Origin: Hymenopus coronatus
Taxonomy: Eukaryota > Arthropoda > Insecta > Mantodea > Hymenopodidae
NCBI GenBank assembly: GCA_030762935.1
Contig: CM060883.1
Coordinates: 48,104,501 to 48,168,500 of the forward strand
Length of the DNA stretch: 64,000 nt
Direction: 5' to 3'
The stretch's first letter is position 1. Each line of letters begins with the position of its first letter. This document shows positions 22,308 to 34,428 of the stretch, piece by piece. The position numbers were made by a program, and so were the translations under genes. Below the pieces are notes generated by a model. The model worked only from the letters and a program-made list of their open reading frames with translations. It made no database searches and was not told the DNA's origin.

Positions 22308-23157
22308 ATTTTTACTTTCTCTACACGTACTATGTACATAGTGTATAGAGAAGGTATTGCACTCCACCCAAAAATTCGATACAGAGATTTCACCGGAAAA
22401 ATATGTTTTAGGGTCCCCTTTATCCAAAAAAACATTTTCAGAAAGAGGTCTGTGTGTGTGTGTGAACACGATAGATCAAAAACAAAAAGTCGGTAAAACA
22501 CCAAACTTGGTACTAAGTTTAGTATCTTCCAGGGATGCAACACGAAGATTTTGAGAAAAGTCCCCCCACCCCGTACTACCCTTTAAATGGAACTTCTTTT
22601 CGAAAAATTTTATTTTCTCAAAACTGGCTATAACGATTTAGATTAAAATTTCGTATATTAAAGAAATTTACCTGACAAATAAAATGTACATCTCGAATTT
22701 TCTGAGAATAGCCTCTGAAAACTATTCTGGATGAATTTTACGGAATTTTGCATAACTGCTAAACCGTAAGAGATGGACAAAAACTTGCACACAAAAAATG
22801 TAGAGCACGTTAAAGCAATCGATTTATGTTATTTACATTTTTTCGTTGAGTTGATCATTTTTAGTTATTCCTTGTTTTTGGTTTCAGCTTTGAAAAACTT
22901 ATATTTTTCTCAATCAGGATTATGGTCAACCCCTGTCCATACAAACAAAGAACCTTCAGTTCACATAGCAACCAGCCTTTGACTATCACCTTAACCTATG
23001 GTACTCCTGTATTTTGCTTCTGCTTACAAGGAAGCAAGTAATAAGACTATTTCTGCTAATTTTTCTCCCTTAGCATAAAGTAAATAGAAGCATAAGCTTT
23101 TTAACAATAATTTGTTGCAGAGATGTAGAGAAAGTTATGTGAATGGAACACATCAGA
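22308..23157 (+). mobile_element. HLR copy, complete
   Basis: Start TTTTTACTTTCTCTACACG with near-perfect palindrome 22314-22353. Short GT site 22449-22463, AACACGATAGATCAAAAAC variant, and 3' end ATGTAGAGAAAGTTATGTG with hairpin and CATCAG at 23151-23156, then a T-run. Confidence 0.95.
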
Positions 23158-23856
23158 TTTTTTTTCAGAACAATCCTTACAAAAATGTGAAGCTTTATAT
23201 ATTCACTCCCAGGGTGCCTTAAGCCTGAACTAGGGTTGATGTTTCGATGTTACATAAAACAAATTGTAAGGAACAAAGGAATAGAGGACTATCTAGTATT
23301 TTATCACTTGAAATGTAAGCCATAAATAAAGTCCTTCCATACGATAATAAAATGTTATTAACCCCAATATCTGAATCCATTAGTGTGTGGTGACCTTGCG
23401 GAATGTGATCGATTTGGAAGGGGACTAGCGATAACGTGGGCGGTGCCCCGTCTCGATATTTAATTGGGAAAACTCCCCACTGCAACTGAGTGGGGAAAAC
23501 ACATCAACCGGAAGTAATGACGGGCTTCCTCAACCGGAAAATTTGCTACCCGACTGCTGCTTGGTTAATTTATTACACACTCTTATTTTGGAGCCCCTTC
23601 AAGACGAGTGAATACCACTTGCTCACGAAACAGATTTGCTACCTGCGTTAGTGGGCTTAGGTATGTCAGAAAAATAGATCTTGTAACTGGCTTGAAACTA
23701 ATTGCAAAAAATAAACATGAACCAATGCGCAAGTTACACTAGAATTAACCTCACAATGAATCCTACCCTTATAGGTGTAAATAAATATATGTCGCCAATC
23801 CAACATAGTAACTCAATCTTGATGACGGAGAGATGATATAACAGGTTTTCATTGTA
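23158..23856. other. Unassigned sequence
   Basis: No recognised gene or repeat family; less AT-rich at 23390-23560. Confidence 0.45.
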
Positions 23857-24722
23857 TTTTACTTTCTCTACACGTACTTTGAACATATTGTATAGAGAAG
23901 GCATTGTATTTTACCCAAAAAATTGATACCGAGGTTTCACAGGAAATTATGTTTTGGGACCCCCTGAATAGAAAAAGAAGTATTTTAGAAAAAGATCCGT
24001 CTGTCTGAGTAGTATAGCTCAAAGATTCGTTAAATATCAAATTTGATATTTAAGTTTGGTATCTCCCAAGGATGCGACACGAAGATTTTCAACAAAATTC
24101 CCCACCCTAATGGAAAAAACTTTAATTTTTTTTTTACTTTCTCAAAATGTCTCTAATGGTTTTGATTAAAATGTCTTCTATTTAAGATATTTACACGACA
24201 GATAAAATGGATATCTTGAATTTTCTGGGAATAGCCTCTGAAGACTACTTTATTCTGAATGAATTTTGCATAACTGGTAAACCGTAAAAGATAGACCATA
24301 AATGTAGATCACATTAAAAGACAATTTGTCATACATGTTTTTTACTTGGATGATGATGATGATTGATGAAGAGCGCTCAATTGCCAAGGTCAATAGCGCC
24401 CTGTTTTGCGTGGAATTTACCATTTCTGAGGCATTCCTTGTTATTAGTTTCAGATTTAAAGTACTTAAAGTTTTCTCACACGAAAAGTAGTAAACTCAGA
24501 CCCTGCATAACGGATTTCAACCACATGTAAACCAGCCTTTAAATGATTTAGCTATAGTTTCGGCCTAGTGCATACCCTTATTTTCCTTCTACTTACAAAG
24601 AAGCAAATAATTAAGATAATTTCTGCTAATGTTTCTCTCGATTATCATGAAATAGAAGAATAATTTTTAACACTAATTTGTTACAGCGATGTAGTGAAAG
24701 TCATGTGAATAGATCATATTAG
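23857..24722 (+). mobile_element. HLR copy, complete, first of three head-to-tail
   Basis: Start TTTTACTTTCTCTACACG, palindrome 23863-23903, GT site nearly lost, GTAGTATAGCTCAAAG variant. Ends GTAGTGAAAGTCATGTG and ATCATATTAGA. A 63-bp foreign piece lies at 24343-24405. Confidence 0.85.
24343..24405. mobile_element. Short insert with GATGATGATG edge, related to 164-532
   Basis: GATGATGATGATGATTGATG followed by AGCGCTCAATTGCC and CAATAGCGCCCTG interrupts the HLR sequence. It resembles the GATT-edged start of the 164-532 insert. Confidence 0.4.
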
Positions 24723-25411
24723 AATTTTAGAAAAACGTCTGTGTATATGAGTCGGTGTGTCCGTGAACACGATAATTCAAAAACGAAAAGTGTACAAGTT
24801 TGGTGTCTTCCAAGGATGCGACACGAAAATTTTCAAGAAAATCCCCCACCTCAACTACCCTTTACATGGAACTTTTTTCTAAAACTTTGACTTTCTAAAA
24901 AATGGCTCTAACAATTTTGGTTAAAATATCGTATATTAAAGATATTTACCTGATAAATAAAATGTACATCTTCAATTTTCTGAAGACCTCTTTATTCTGG
25001 ATGAATGTTTTTCTGAATTTTGCATAACTATTAAAGCGCAAGAGATAGACAAAAACTTACCACACAAAAGATGTAGCTCTCGTTAAAACAGACAATTTGT
25101 GTTATACACATGTTTTTCATGGAGTTGGTCGTTTTCGAGATATTCCTTTTTGTTGGCTTCAGTTTTAAAATACTTAAAACTTTTCTCATACAGATATTTG
25201 TCAACTCCTGTCCATACAAGCAAAGAAAGTTCAGTCACATAGCAACCAGTTTTTGACTATCACTTTTCGCTTCTACTTACAAGGAATAAAGAATTATGAC
25301 TAATTTTACTATTTTTTTCGCGATTAGCATGAAGTAAGTAGAAGCATAATCTTTTTAACAATAATTTGTTGCAGAGATGTAGAGAAAGTCATATGAATGG
25401 AGCACATCAGA
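24723..25411 (+). mobile_element. HLR copy, 5'-truncated, middle of three head-to-tail
   Basis: Starts at the GAAAAACGTCTGTGT segment, lacking the palindrome. Otherwise runs to a good 3' end (ATGTAGAGAAAGTCATATG, GGAGCACATCAG at 25399-25410). Confidence 0.85.
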
Positions 25412-26240
25412 TTTGTTTACTTTCTGTACACGTACTATGTACATAATGTATAGAGAAGGTATTGTATTGCACCCAAAAATTCGATACCGATAAGTCACCG
25501 GAAATATATGTTTTGGGACCCCCTGAATAAAAAAAAACACTTTTAGGAAAAGTGTACGTGTGTGTCTGTGGGCAGCAAATCTCAAAAACGAAAGTCCGTA
25601 AAAAACAAACTTAAATATCAAGTCCAGTATCTCCCAAGGATGCAACTCGAAGATTTTCAAGAAAATTCTCCCCCACCCTCAATTACCCTTTACATAGAAA
25701 AAATTTCAAAAATTTTGATTTTCTCAAAAATGGCTCTAACGATCTTGATTAAAATCTCTTATATTTAAGTTATTACACGACACATAAAATGTATATCTTG
25801 AATTTTCTGGGAATAACCTCTGAAGACCTCTTTATTCTAAATAATTTTTCTGAATTTTGCATAACTGGTAAACCGTAAGAGATAGACAAAAGATGTGGTT
25901 CTCGTCAAAGCACAGAATTTATGTTATATATAGTTTTCGTGGAGTTGACCATTTTGAGATATTCCTTATTATTGGTTTCGGTTCTCATACAGGAACTTGT
26001 CAACTCCTTGCCACGCAGAGAAAAGGATTTCAATCCCACAGCAACCACCTTTTAAAACATTTGTGTGTCGGTTTTCTCTAATGTATTCACTTATTTCCCT
26101 TCTATAATAAGGAATTAATTAATAAAATATTCTACTAATGTTTATCTCGATTAGCTTGAAGAAGGTAGAAGAATAAGCTTATTAACATACTTTGTCTTAG
26201 GGATGTAGAGAAATTCATGCGAATGGAGTACATAATTTTG
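25412..26240 (+). mobile_element. HLR copy, complete, last of three head-to-tail
   Basis: Palindromic start TTTACTTTCTGTACACG within a few bases of the previous copy's CATCAG. The 3' end is decayed (ATGTAGAGAAATTCATGCG, GGAGTACATAAT). Confidence 0.85.
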
Positions 26241-26945
26241 TTTCCTGCGAGGTACTTATCTTATTTTGTTTCACAAGCAATTTTATTTGTGTCATATCAA
26301 ACGTTTGGTTGCTATGGGAACAGTTTAATTGTGTTTTTGTTTAAAATTTTCTCCGCAATACACACAATTACCTACCGAAACAAATGAAATTCTATGTACT
26401 TACATAGAAGCTCCAGTTTACACGCCTACAGATCTTGCTGAAAATGTTCAATCACTGCTCATGGTATATCTCTATAAAAAGTAATGAAGTTGAGAAAGAT
26501 CTGTTCCGTTGCAGCCAAAACTTTTGTATTAAATAGTTCACGTAAATCTTTTTGAAATATTGAAAATATTTAACTATGTTCACGATAACGTCACACCTGT
26601 ACAATAATGGCTTGATATTTTCTTCGTTTTTTAAACTTTTCCTTTCAAAATATTAAATTTGACGTGTCGGAATTTTTTTAATAAGTTAGCATTAGCTTTA
26701 CTTGCACAATCATTTGCTTATAAAAGAGGTTGTATTTTTTAAATAACTTTTCAACCTTAGCAAAAAATATATGATCTATCATGAGAAGTTTATCCCTAAT
26801 AATAATAATAATAATAGTAATAAATTGGGTCATTCGACTGCATCGTATTTAGTGAATTTCATAATATTTCCACATGGTAGCAACACCCACTCCTTATCAC
26901 TTAAAGGACCACTTGATGTGTCCCATTCGCTAGCTGTTCCAACTA
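26241..26945. other. Unassigned AT-rich sequence
   Basis: A short AAT repeat lies at 26797-26823. Nothing else recognised. Confidence 0.45.
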
Positions 26946-26949
26946 ATTT

Positions 26950-27772
26950 TCCTTACAAAAGAGAATTCTTTTATCTACTTCATGCTAATCAAGATAAACA
27001 GTAGCAGAAATTGTCTTATTACTTGCTTCCTTGTAAGTAGAAGGGAAATAACGCAGTATAATAGGTTAAAGTGATAGTCAAATCTTTTAAAAGCTATCGC
27101 TATATTAAACAATTGAAATTCGTTGCTTTTTTTTTTCATTCTAGAACTAAAACAAAAGAGATGAAACGAAACGTGTAGTTTAACATTGAAACTAAGAATG
27201 AGGAATATCTTGGAAACGGTCAGCTCTATAAAAATTAAAAAGCATATGACATAAATTGTGTGTTTAATAAGATCTGCATTTTTTGTACAGCAAGTTTTTG
27301 TATCTCTCTTACGGTTTACGAGGTATACAAAAGTCATCCAGAATGAAGAGCTCTTCAGAGGCTATTTCCAGAAAATTCAAAATATACAGTTTATTTGCAA
27401 TGTTAATATCTTAAACAAACGGGATTTTAATCAAACTCATTAGTCATTTTGAAAAAAGCAAAATGTTCGAACCCTTTTTATATGTAAAGTGTAGTTAGAG
27501 TTGGGGGAATTTACTTGAAAATCTTCGTGTCACATCCTTGGAAGATACTGAACTTAAATACCAAGTTTGGTATTTTACCGACTTTTCGTTTTTGAGTTGT
27601 CGTGTTCACGGACTCACACACACGGACATTTTTTTTAAAAATGTTTTTTTTATATACCCGAGACCCTAAAACGTGTATTTCCGGTGAAATCCCGGTATCA
27701 AATTTTTGGGTGAAATACAATACCTTCTCTATACACTATGTACATTTTATGTTTAGAAAAAGTAAAAATCGT
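26950..27772 (-). mobile_element. HLR copy, 3' hairpin missing
   Basis: Starts in TTTATCTACTTCATGCTAAT and ends with the palindromic terminus (CTTCTCTATACACTATG, GAAAAAGTAAAAA at 27758-27770). Confidence 0.85.
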
Positions 27773-28115
27773 TTGGATTATCTCCCAACATATGTTAATA
27801 CAAAAACAGATCAGCAAACTCAGCAAAACCACCAATTTTGGAGCGTCTGTGCCAGGTCGTTACATCAACATGACCTATATGGAATGTAGACGAAATTATT
27901 TTGTGGCAGAACAGGTTTGAAATGAGACAAGCTTGTTTATTTGCATTGATGTTCACGGTCACAACGAACTCCCTTAACCTGTATGTAATTTCAAGAAACC
28001 TCCTGGATTTTAAAACACTACTCATCTGCAGCTGTAAGTGAGCAACAAGTTGGTCACACAAAACTTCATTTGTCATATTAATACATCAAACATGACAGAG
28101 TGATTATACACCATT
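27773..28115. other. Unassigned sequence
   Basis: No recognised feature. Confidence 0.45.
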
Positions 28116-28346
28116 TTCTACTTTCTCAACACGTTCTATGTACATAGTGTATAGAAAGGGTGTTGTATTGTATCAAAAAATTTGATAGCGAGATTTCACC
28201 GGATATATATCTTTTGAGACCCCTTGAAACCAAAAAAGCATTTTTAGAAAAATGTCCGTGTGAGTGTGAGTGTGAGTGTGAGGGGGGGGGGGGCAACATA
28301 GCTGAAAATGAAAAGTCCGTTAAATACCAAACTTGGTTATTTTACG
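28116..28346 (+). repeat. HLR fragment, 5' end, cut by a SINE piece
   Basis: TCTACTTTCTCAACACG palindrome at 28117-28160. A GTGTGA repeat and G-run at 28257-28293 stand at the GT site. It stops at AAATACCAAACTTGGTTATT, where a tRNA-like piece begins. Confidence 0.75.
28257..28293 (+). repeat. (GTGTGA)n plus poly(G)
   Basis: Four GTGTGA units followed by 12 G's at the family's microsatellite position. Confidence 0.9.
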
Positions 28347-28438
28347 CCTGAAAAAACCCATCGTCCTCCGCCGGGTTTGAACCCACAAGCTTGGGTATAT
28401 GAAGTTAACATGATAACCATTACACCACGGAAGGCGAC
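28347..28438 (-). mobile_element. SINE head, TAATGGTTA family
   Basis: Minus strand: TCCGTGGTGTAATGGTTATC, AACTTCATATACCCAAG, GGGTTCAAACCCGGCGGAGG. Same head as the full copies at 37238 and 48111. Its body is missing. Confidence 0.7.
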
Positions 28439-28918
28439 ATTGTAGTGTGTTTTTGAGTGTGTGTGCGCGCGCGCGCGCGCGCCTCTATCTGTATACCTAT
28501 AAACAGCATACCTCAAAAACGAAAGGTTGGTTAAATCTTCAACTTGATATTAAAACTCGGCATCTTCCAAGGATACGACAGCAAGAAAATCCTTCCAACC
28601 CAAACTAAACTTTAAATGAAATTTATGAATTTCATAAAAAGGCTAACAATTTTTATTAAACTACTATATTTGAAAAGATATTTTCATGAGAGCAAAGCGC
28701 ATATTCTGGGAATGACTAACGTCCTGTTCATTCTGAATAACGTAGCATATCTAAACCACAAGAGATACATAAAACCTTACTGCAAAAAAGTGGCTATCGT
28801 GTAAGATATATTTTATGTCAAAGTTTATTTTTGTGGATTTAACTACTGGCTAAATATTCCTTCAATTTGGTTGAAAGCTTCAAATAGATTTTTTTTCTCA
28901 ACATGAAAATAGATTTTC
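28439..28918 (+). repeat. Diverged HLR fragment with (GC)n
   Basis: GTGTGTG then GCGCGC tract (28456-28482), AGCATACCTCAAAAACG, TTCTGGGAATGAC and TAAACCACAAGAGATAC. Strongly decayed toward the 3' side. Confidence 0.6.
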
Positions 28919-29098
28919 GTTTTTTACTTTCTCTACCATGTACTAGTAGGTAGGGAAGATTTTGCATTCCAGCAAATAAGTTGATACCAATAATATTTTG
29001 GTAATAAATATTTTGATAAACGATCCCCGGAATCCAAAAAAGCATTTTTAGAAAAACGTTCGTGTTCATGTGTGTGTGAATGGATAGCTAAAAACAAC
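28919..29098 (+). repeat. HLR 5' tip
   Basis: TTTTTTACTTTCTCTACC with short palindrome ACTAGTAGGTAGG, ending at AATGGATAGCTAAAAAC, where a reverse copy begins. Confidence 0.7.
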
Positions 29099-29933
29099 CT
29101 GATGTGTTTCATTCACATGACTTTCTCTACATCTCTACAATAAAGTATTGTTAAAATGCGTATTCTTTTATTTACTTAATGCTAATCGAGAAAACATTAG
29201 CAGAAATGGTCTTATTACTTGCTTCCTTGTAAGTAGAAGAGCAATAAGAGACTACCATAGGCTAAAACGATAGTCAAAACATTTTAATAGCTGGTTGCTG
29301 TGTGATTGGATTATCTTTCTTTGTATGGACAGTAATTGACAAATTCCCGTATGAGGAAAGTATAAGTACTTTAAAACTAAAACGAATAACAAAGAATATC
29401 TCGAAAACTTACAACTCCACGAAAAAATGTATATAACATAGTGTGTTTTAACGAGATGTAAATGCTTTGTTACGTAAGTTTTTGCCTATTTCTTACGGTT
29501 TACCAGTTATACAAAATTCCGCAAAATTCATCCAGAGTAAAAATGTCTTCAGAGGATATTCCCAGATAATTCAAGATATGCATTTTATATGGCATGTAGA
29601 ATTCTTAAATATATTAGATTTTAATCAAAATCGTTAGAGCCAGTTTTGAGAAAGTAAAAATTTTCTAAATTCTTTCCAGGTAATTCTTTAAAATCTGTGT
29701 GTCGCATCCTTAGAAGATACCGAACTTAAATACTAAGTTTGATATTTAACGGTCTTTTCGTTTATGAGCTATGCTGCCCAGTCACACACATACACAGACA
29801 TTTTTCTAAATTTATTTTGGATTCATTTGGGCCTCAAAACATGTATTTCCGGTAAAATCTTGGAATCGAATTTTATGGTGCAATACAATACCTTCTCTAT
29901 ACACTATCTACATAGTACATGTAGAGAAAATAA
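29099..29933 (-). mobile_element. HLR copy, complete
   Basis: 3' terminus in reverse at 29101 (CTGATGTGTTTCATTCACAT, GACTTTCTCTACATCTC) and palindromic end (CTTCTCTATACACTATC, GTAGAGAAAATAAAAA) at 29892-29936. It faces the + fragment starting at 29937. Confidence 0.9.
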
Positions 29934-29936
29934 AAA

Positions 29937-30576
29937 AAAAAGTTCTTTAAATACCAAACTTGATATTGTAGTTCAGTATCCACATACATGAAGATATTCA
30001 AGCAAATCCCCCACCCCTAACTGACATTTACATTGAAGACTTTACGAAAACATTTTGTCTTCTTTTTTATTAAAGTATCATATTTTTAAGCTGTTTTCAT
30101 AACAAATGAAGTGCATATCTTGAATTTTCTGGGAATGGGTCCGAAAGCCCCTTCATTCTTGATAACTTTTGCATAACTGGTAAACCGTAAGAGATAGGCA
30201 TCACTACACATTACTCAAAGATGTTCATCTGTTTAAACCACAATTTACGTCAAATACATTTGTGTGCAGTTAACAATTTTCAAGATATTCCCTGTTATTG
30301 GTTTTACTGGTATTTTGGAATACTTACACTTTTCTGAAAGTCCTTTTCGTTTTTATTTCTCCTGATCAAGCAAAGAGACTGTGATTTCAAAACCACCTCT
30401 GAGTGACCAGCTCTTAAATGATTTGACATCGCTTTAGCTTTTTGTATTTCGCTGGTCTCGTTATATTTTCAAGAACATGTGTAATAAAAGCATTTCTCCA
30501 AATGTTTCTCTCGATTAAAGCAAAGCAGATATAACAATTCATTGAAGAATGGGAAGATAAAGTCGTGTAATGTAAT
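29937..30576 (+). repeat. HLR fragment, 5' end missing
   Basis: TTAAATACCAAACTTGATAT through GTAAACCGTAAGAGATAGG to a decayed 3' end near AAGTCGTGTAATGTAATTAG. Confidence 0.7.
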
Positions 30577-30785
30577 TAGGCTAATTTGTCTTCTCTTGGT
30601 TATACAAACAGAACACAATTTCAAAGGCACTAGATAGCAATAAGCTCATAAAAGATTTGACTAGCGCCTTACGCCTACTGTAATGCCCTAACCCCCTAAA
30701 AGATAGGACAATTTGTGCAAATGTTTATTCCGATTGATATGCAGTAGGTAGAAGAATAGGTAAAAAATTAAAGTGAATGTAACAA
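30577..30785 (+). repeat. HLR 3' third, second in a row
   Basis: Restarts at the TTCTCTTGGTTATACAAAC region and ends AAAGTGAATGTAACAAGATT. The preceding fragment also ends in this 3' region. Confidence 0.5.
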
Positions 30786-30945
30786 GATTTTTTCATTCTT
30801 TTTGCTTTATCATGCTCATGCGAAGAGAATGGAATTTCAAAGCTAACACACAGCAACCGACTTTGAAAATATTTGATAATATCTCTAATTTACTGCATTT
30901 CTCTTATATAAACACATTATATAAATCCGCAATGAAGCTTTAAAA
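30786..30945 (+). repeat. HLR 3' third, third in a row
   Basis: ATGGAATTTCAAAGC, CAGCAACCGACTTTGAAAAT and TTTGATAATATCTC mark the same sub-segment again; very decayed. Confidence 0.45.
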
Positions 30946-30957
30946 AAAAAGAAATAG

Positions 30958-31660
30958 AAAAAATCTTATGTGTTCCATTCGCATGACTTTCTCTACATCT
31001 CTGCAACAAATTATTGTTAAAAGTCTTATGCTTATATTTACTTCATGCTAATCGAGAAAAAAATAGAAATAGTCTTGTTACTTGCTTCCTTGTAAGTAGA
31101 AGCGAAATAAGGGAGTACCATAGGTTAAAGTGATAGTCAAAAGCTGGTTGCTATGTGACTGAAGTTCCTTTGTATAGACAAGAGTTGACAAATTCCTTTA
31201 TGAGAAAAGCTTGAGTTTTTAAAGCTGAAACCAAAAACAAAGAATATCTAAAAAAACGAACAACCCCTCAAAAAATGCATATAACATAAATTGTGTGTTT
31301 TTAAGTACTCTAAATTTTTTTTGTGCGATAAGTTTTTCTCCATCTCTTACGGTTAAGCAGTTATGCAAAACTCCGTAAAATTCATCCGGAATAAAGCAAC
31401 CTTCAGAGGCTATTCCCAGAAAATTCAAGATATACATTTTATTTGCGAGGTAAATATCTCTAATATATGATATTTTAATCAAACCCGTTAGCCATTTTTG
31501 AAGAAAATCAAAATTTTCGAATTTTTTTCCACATAAAGGGTAGTTTGAAGTGGGGGGGGGGTTTCTCAAAATCTTCGTGTTGCATCCCTCAAAGATACCA
31601 AACTTAAATACCAAGTTTGGTATTTTACCGACATTTCATTTTTGAGTTATCGTGTTCACA

Positions 31661-31700
<40 letters not shown>

Positions 31701-31846
31701 CCTTTTTGTGAAAATGCTTTTTTTTTTTTATACAGGGGATCCTAAAGCATATATTTCCTGTGAAATCTCGATATCGAATTTTTGGGTGGAGTGCAATATC
31801 TTCTCTATACACTATGTACATAGTACGTGTAGAGAAAATAAAAATT
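30958..31846 (-). mobile_element. HLR copy, complete, with CA tract
   Basis: TCTTATGTGTTCCATTCGCA at 30964, subterminal GACTTTCTCTACATCTC, CA tract 31661-31697, and palindrome 31800-31838 ending GTAGAGAAAATAAAAAT. Confidence 0.9.
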
Positions 31847-31919
31847 AGCTCTTATAAGTACGGTTTGTAGAAGAGTGAGTAGAGAAAATCGTATGGATGC
31901 AACGCACCAGAGTGTAAGT

Positions 31920-32092
31920 TATGCAGTGTATACACATACGCACGTGCGAGCGCACCACCAGATTCTTTCCTTTTATTCAGAGCGCCTCAAAACATATTTC
32001 GCCTGAAATCTTGGTATCGAAATTTTCACTGGAATGCAATACTTTTTCTACCTATATACTTCGTGCGGGTAAAGGAAGTAAAAAGAATCGTT
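31920..32092 (-). repeat. HLR 5' tip, reverse, diverged
   Basis: TTTCGCCTGAAATCTTGGTA, GGAATGCAATACTTTTTCTA and AAAGGAAGTAAAAAG at 32076-32090. Confidence 0.6.
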
Positions 32093-32440
32093 TACTGTAA
32101 TAGCTTATAGTTGCGAAGCTTGTGACTGTTACACACAAGAGTTTTTTTAACCATCAAGCGGAAGTATGTATGGTCGAAAAGGCATGTTAAAAAAGCGGAC
32201 AAAGACTAGAGTCGACTATCGTCTGTGAAAAGGGTTTTTCGATTTCTCGATACTGTGCTGATCGATTGTGGCCTGACTTTGGGAGCTGCCGCCTCACTAA
32301 CGATTGGATTCCAGAGGATGACAGAGGGGGATGTGATGCAGTACAGTCTTCTGCAAAATTTAGCAAGGTTTGAAGTCACTTCGACAACCACATGAGAGGT
32401 TGGGATGCAGAATTAGTCAGGTGGTGTAATTGCAAAACAT
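32093..32440. other. Unassigned sequence
   Basis: Nothing recognised; a minus frame of 61 codons shows no family resemblance. Confidence 0.4.
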
Positions 32441-32752
32441 TCTGATGTGCTCTTTTCAAATGACTTTCTCTAACAGTTCCGTAAACAAACTTTTCTTGCA
32501 AAAACATTAGTAGAATTGGTCTTATTACTTGATTCTTTGTAAGCAGAAGGGAAATAAGGGAATACACTAGGCTAAAGCGATAGACAGAGATGGTCAGTTC
32601 TTCAAAAAACCGTATATAACAAATTATGGTTTTTAGCAATATCTACATTGTTCTAAGTTTTTGTCTATCTCTTACGTTTACCAGTTATGTAAAATTCATC
32701 CGGAATAAAGAGATCTTCAGAGGCTATTCCCAGAAAATTCAAGATGCATGGC
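32441..32752 (-). repeat. HLR fragment, 3' half with internal deletion
   Basis: TTCTGATGTGCTCTTTTCAA and GACTTTCTCTAACAG, then the core up to ATTCAAGATGCATGG, where a second reverse segment starts with CAAGAGTTGACAAATGCC. Confidence 0.7.
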
Positions 32753-33675
32753 CAAGAGTTGACAAATGCCGGTATGAGAGAATGGTAATTATTTTAAAGC
32801 TGCAACCTTAACAAGGAATATCTCAGAAAAGACCAGCGCTACAAAAATATAACTCATACTATGCGTTTTAGCAAGATCTAAATGTTTTGTGGTGCAAGTT
32901 TTTGTCTATCTCTTACGTTTACAAGTTATGCAAAATTCAGGAAAATTCATCCAGAATAAAGAGGTCTTCAGAGGCTATTCCCAGAACGTTCAAGATATAC
33001 ATTTTATTTGTCATGTAAATATCTTATTTTTAATCAAAATCTTTAGAGCCATTTTTGAAAAAATAACATTTTCGAAAAATTCTCCACGTGGTGGGGAGAT
33101 TTTCTTGAAAATCTTAGTGTCGCATTTTCGTAATCGTCTTATCCTCTCTGTAATTGTAGGACTGACGTCCTCCTATGACTTAAAAGCCAAGGCCTAGGGG
33201 TCAGAAGCCTGTCGGGGAGCCTATGGCACGACACCACAGAACGGAGAACCTGGAGCCAGGCCTGAACATGAAGTGGATGATATGAAATGTAAGCGAAATA
33301 ATTGATTGGAAAGGTGATGGAGCAGCTGGTGGAATGAGTGGCGGGGGAAACCAGAGAACCCGAAGAAATCCCACCCAGACGCGGCTTCGTCTCTACGAAT
33401 CCCACATGCTGGCGTTTGGGATCAGACCCGGGCCACCTACGGCGCCGCCATACTTAGTAGATAATAAGCTTAAATACTAAGTTTGTCATTTAACGGACTT
33501 TTCGTTTTTGAACTATGATGTACACAGAACACACACGGACCTTGTTCTAAAAAGTATTCGTTTTTATTCAGGAGGTCTCCAAACGTGTATTTCCGGTGAA
33601 ATTCGGGTATCGAATTTTTTGGCAGAATACAATACTTTCTCCATACATTATGTACGTGTAGAGTAAGTAATAAGC
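32753..33675 (-). mobile_element. HLR copy split by a SINE
   Basis: 32753-33127 ends GTGTCGCATTTTCG and 33453-33675 resumes at AAGCTTAAATACTAAG. It ends at CTTTCTCCATACATTATG and GTAGAGTAAGTAA. Confidence 0.75.
33128..33452 (-). mobile_element. Full-length SINE, GGTTTTCC type, nested in HLR
   Basis: Minus strand: GGCGGCGCCGTAGGTGG, CCCGGGTCTGATCCCAAACG, TCTCTGGTTTCCCCCGCC, CATTCCACCAGCTGCTCC and CATTTCATATCATCCACTTC. The order matches the unit at 5052-5283. Confidence 0.75.
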
Positions 33676-33848
33676 TTTCATAAGACTGGTTTGTATAGCC
33701 ACTAAAAACGATATAAGGTAAAGAAAATAATCAAAACGTAACGCATTCAAATTTTGACGTAGACAGCAAATAATGTATTTCGGTGGAATATTGAATGCAG
33801 TACTTCCTCTACTTACTTGCAAGTACGTAATAAGGAAAGTAAAAAAGA
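33676..33848 (-). repeat. Possible HLR tip, very diverged
   Basis: AATGTATTTCGGTGGAATAT and AAGGAAAGTAAAAAAG recall the family's palindromic end, but identity is weak. Confidence 0.35.
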
Positions 33849-34256
33849 AGTCCCTGAGAAACGCCAGTTTTCATTAACGTGAGCAGAAAAATAAGGGCAG
33901 TGTTTATCATGTAATACTGCTGGTGAAGAATTGATAATGAGCTGGACGAACCACCTGCCCAGATGTTTTGCAGGAAATCTCATCTAATTTTAGGGTAAGT
34001 GTCCCAGTTGTGTGCCATTTCGATAGCACCTGTACATTAAATCAAGCAGTACAGCAAATATAGCACAGTGAGCGGTGCTAATACCCTAATGGGTGTGGTT
34101 CAGTTTAACACCTGTCATAAGTCCTCACCTGCCTGTTTATTAACTCCCAGGGGATGCTCCACTGAGAAACTGTTTTCGTCAATTTGGCTGAAACTTTAAT
34201 ATCAATTTTGTCTTGCGTGGACATTGAATGATTAAATTTCGTTTCGGTATTTTCTC
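33849..34256. other. Unassigned sequence
   Basis: No recognised feature. Confidence 0.45.
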
Positions 34257-34397
34257 TATTACTTTCTCTAAACGTACTATGTACATAGTGTATAGAGAAG
34301 GTATTGCATTCTTACCAAAAATTCGATAACGAGATTTCACCGGAAATGTTTAGGTCCACCTGAATAAAAAAAAAAAAAAAAATTGGGAAAACGTCCG

Positions 34398-34428
<31 letters not shown>

